Below, in pieces: positions 4,099 through 6,081 of a DNA stretch of 6,081 bases (positions within the stretch are counted from its first letter, which is position 1; every line of letters begins with the position of its first letter). The stretch is taken from assembly GCA_934645275.1 (NCBI GenBank), contig CAKUDW010000128.1, forward strand, positions 1 through 6,081. Direction: 5' to 3'. A program made the translations under genes and the position numbers. The notes under the pieces are model-generated. The model was not told the DNA's origin. It searched no databases and saw nothing but the letters and a program-made list of their open reading frames with translations. This DNA comes from an uncultured Clostridia bacterium (GTDB lineage Bacteria > Bacillota_A > Clostridia > Christensenellales > Aristaeellaceae).

Positions 4099-6081
4099 TC
4101 AGGTGTTTTGCAGCTCGATATTGCCACGCCTGAACTCGTCCACAAACACGCGAACAAGTCGCGGATCAAACTGCTTTCCAGCCTGCTTTTCCAATACATC
4201 CAGCGCATATTCCACGCTATAAGCCTTCTTGTAGACGCGGTTCGAGGTCATCGCATCAAACGAGTCCGCCACACAGAGAATGCGCGCATACAGCGGAATA
4301 TCCTCACCCGCAATGCGCCGCGGATAACCGGTGCCATCGTAGCGCTCGTGATGGCCGATTACTGCCGGAATCACAAAATCCAGCGACGGCAGATGGCGAA
4401 TGATGCCGACCGAGTGATCCACATGCTTCTTCATTTCCTCGTATTCCTCGTTGGTCAGCGGGCCCTGCTTGTTGAGGATAGATTCGGGCACGCCAATCTT
4501 GCCAACGTCGTGCAGCAGCGCGGCTTCGTTGATAATTTCAACGCTGTTTTCATCCAGACCGATGGCCGCAGCCAGTCGCGTGGAATAGTAAGCCACATTC
4601 TTTGAATGCTTGAAGGTATAGTGATCCTTGGTATCGATGGCGGCCGTAAGTGCATAGATCGTAGACGCATATTCGGAATAAAGCTCCTGTAGCGCCTTCT
4701 GCGAGGGTTTGCCCTTCTCGGCGGCAGAATCATGACTGGCCGCGTAAACGACGACGCCATTCTTGCCCGAGCGTTTCACCTGATAGACGGCCTGTTCGGT
4801 ATTATCGATTAACTGCTTGTAGGTCACCGCGCCGTAGGGCGCCGCGCAGATGCCGACGCTGAGCGTCAGCGTCTTGAGCAGGTAATCACCATTGCCGCGG
4901 TGCATGTTCATCAGCTGTTCGCGAATGTTATCCGCCATTCTGTGCGCGCAGACCACATCCACCCCCGGCAGGATCACGGCGAATTCCTTTCCACTGTATC
5001 GTGCGGCCGTGCCGCTCTCACCTACCGCGCTTTCAATGACGCGTGCAATGGTTTTCAGCGCCGCATCGCCGTTCTGGTTGCCGTAGAGCTGGTTGTAGAG
5101 TTTGAAATCGTCCACGTTCAGAATCATCAGCGTGATGCTCTTATCCTTCCACTTGTCGAACAGTTCGCGTATGGTCAGATAGAAGTACTTGCGATTCATC
5201 AGCCCGGTCAGATCGTCAGTGCGCGCATCTCGATAGGCCTTTTCATACAAATTCGCGTTCTTTAGCGCGATGGAGGCCACGGATTTTACGCTCATGAGAA
5301 AGCTTTCATCTGAATAGGTATAGCGGTGGCCCTTTTCCTTCTCGCTCAGCATCGCCACGCCCACCAGCTCATCTGCGTCCAGCAGCGGCACAAAGCATTT
5401 CACATTCATCCGGTACAACAGCTTTTTTTCGGATTCCCACAGCGATCGATACCCCTGCACGATGTGAATATCCTGAACCATCAAACAGGCGTCGTTGTGG
5501 CGAAGATGCTCTATGATGGGATTATCTGCCGAAAACACCTGCACCTGCCGCTCCAAGGGGTCGCTGCTGCGCACGATGCGATAGCCGCCGTCGCCGTCGC
5601 GCAGGCACACGAATACGCGGCGCACAGAAATTGCATCGTGTACAACGCGAATCAGGCGATCCAATATTTCGCCCACGCTCAAGCTCTTGGATACTGCCAG
5701 ACTGAAGTCCTCCAGCAGCTTGGCGTGCGACTGCTCCTCCTTGACGAAAATCTGATCGATCAGCTTTTTCATCAGCGTACACATCAGCATCGTGCTCACG
5801 GCGTAGAGCAGCGCGATTATCAGCACGCTGTAATCCCCCAACGCGCTCATGTGCGAGGTGATGACCTTCTGAATCGGGTCAAGCAGGTAGGCAAAGCCGA
5901 TAAATGTAAACACCACCGACAGCAGATAGCAGCTGCGGCGGGAAGCCAGCAGCGTCAGCTTGAACAGCCGCCGCTGATACAGCATGTAAAACAGACAGAT
6001 CGCATTCAAAACGCCCGCGAGAATATCCATCGGAATCATCGCAAACATGGGCAGCGCGATTAGGCAATGGCCCAACAGCAC
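4099..6081 (-). CDS. Membrane GAF-GGDEF(degenerate)-HD-GYP protein, probable cyclic di-GMP phosphodiesterase, N-terminus outside window
   Basis: The frame is open to the window edge, where the first codon is GTG, so the true start is probably outside. Numbering is from the edge (660 residues seen). Hydrophobic segments at about 3-36, 50-67 and 84-103 form the end of a membrane sensor region. A GAF-like domain follows at about 120-280, then GGDEF at about 288-446 and HD-GYP at about 468-650. The HD-GYP part is complete: H492, H524-D525 (LLHDVGKIGVP), H553, HHERYDGTGYP at 577-587 and D606 in VADSFDAMTS. It should hydrolyse cyclic di-GMP with a di- or tri-metal site. The GGDEF site reads SGKEF (363-367) instead of GGEEF, and the metal Asp of the LDxD motif is Asn (N322). 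The guanine-contacting positions N330 and D339 are kept, and no RxxD inhibitory site precedes it. Cyclase activity is therefore unlikely. Domain calls are firm; which nucleotide it cleaves and what the GAF and membrane parts sense are not readable. Confidence 0.93.
   Translation of the reverse strand: MLLGHCLIALPMFAMIPMDILAGVLNAICLFYMLYQRRLFKLTLLASRRSCYLLSVVFTFIGFAYLLDPIQKVITSHMSALGDYSVLIIALLYAVSTMLMCTLMKKLIDQIFVKEEQSHAKLLEDFSLAVSKSLSVGEILDRLIRVVHDAISVRRVFVCLRDGDGGYRIVRSSDPLERQVQVFSADNPIIEHLRHNDACLMVQDIHIVQGYRSLWESEKKLLYRMNVKCFVPLLDADELVGVAMLSEKEKGHRYTYSDESFLMSVKSVASIALKNANLYEKAYRDARTDDLTGLMNRKYFYLTIRELFDKWKDKSITLMILNVDDFKLYNQLYGNQNGDAALKTIARVIESAVGESGTAARYSGKEFAVILPGVDVVCAHRMADNIREQLMNMHRGNGDYLLKTLTLSVGICAAPYGAVTYKQLIDNTEQAVYQVKRSGKNGVVVYAASHDSAAEKGKPSQKALQELYSEYASTIYALTAAIDTKDHYTFKHSKNVAYYSTRLAAAIGLDENSVEIINEAALLHDVGKIGVPESILNKQGPLTNEEYEEMKKHVDHSVGIIRHLPSLDFVIPAVIGHHERYDGTGYPRRIAGEDIPLYARILCVADSFDAMTSNRVYKKAYSVEYALDVLEKQAGKQFDPRLVRVFVDEFRRGNIELQNT

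Noticed and set aside
5326..6063. Long plus-strand open frame of 245 codons opposite the HD-GYP gene, and another at 3985-4605.
   Set aside because: Antisense shadows of a strongly supported gene, with odd His/Gln-rich composition and no known motif.

Overview
The window looks like a chromosomal stretch from a low-to-mid GC Firmicute, probably a Clostridia-type gut or anaerobic lineage. The reasons are AGGAG-type ribosome binding sites, consensus TTGACA/TATAAT promoters, a YesL-type DUF624 membrane protein, a MepA-like MATE pump paired with a MarR repressor, and a large membrane GAF/GGDEF/HD-GYP signalling protein. The taxonomic call is inference from gene families and signals only.

Layout. 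Positions 1-386 (+) hold the middle of a MocR/PdxR-type aminotransferase domain. It has the PLP lysine and phosphate-binding arginine but stops about where the C-terminal small domain should begin, so it is probably a remnant. Positions 406-2146 (-) hold a two-gene operon, marR then a MATE efflux pump, with overlapping genes. It is driven by a perfect TTGACA-17-TATAAT promoter (2180-2208). The -10 and start region of that promoter lie inside a 48-bp palindrome with perfect 22-bp arms (2148-2195), which is almost certainly the autoregulatory operator. Positions 2196-2573 are non-coding; the last 100 bases carry a strong promoter and RBS for an unrecognised 173-residue cytoplasmic protein (2574-3095, +). 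Convergent to it is a DUF624/YesL membrane protein (3113-3991, -). A clear intrinsic terminator (4042-4079, -) separates that gene from the last one (4099 to beyond 6081, -), a membrane-anchored GAF-GGDEF-HD-GYP protein whose N-terminus is outside the window.

How the parts work together. The marR-MATE pair is a self-contained, probably ligand-inducible multidrug efflux module resembling mepR-mepA of Staphylococcus aureus. Its end lies right against the broken MocR gene, so its arrival may have caused the truncation. The HD-GYP protein should hydrolyse cyclic di-GMP: its HD and GYP motifs are intact, while its GGDEF site has lost two metal-binding positions and the RxxD inhibitory site. It is therefore better read as a phosphodiesterase with a GTP-sensing or structural GGDEF domain than as a bifunctional enzyme. 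DUF624 and the 173-residue protein have no assignable process. I found no RNA genes, CRISPR arrays, insertion sequences or phage genes. The most interesting items are the operator/promoter superposition, the degenerate GGDEF domain and the unrecognised 173-residue protein.
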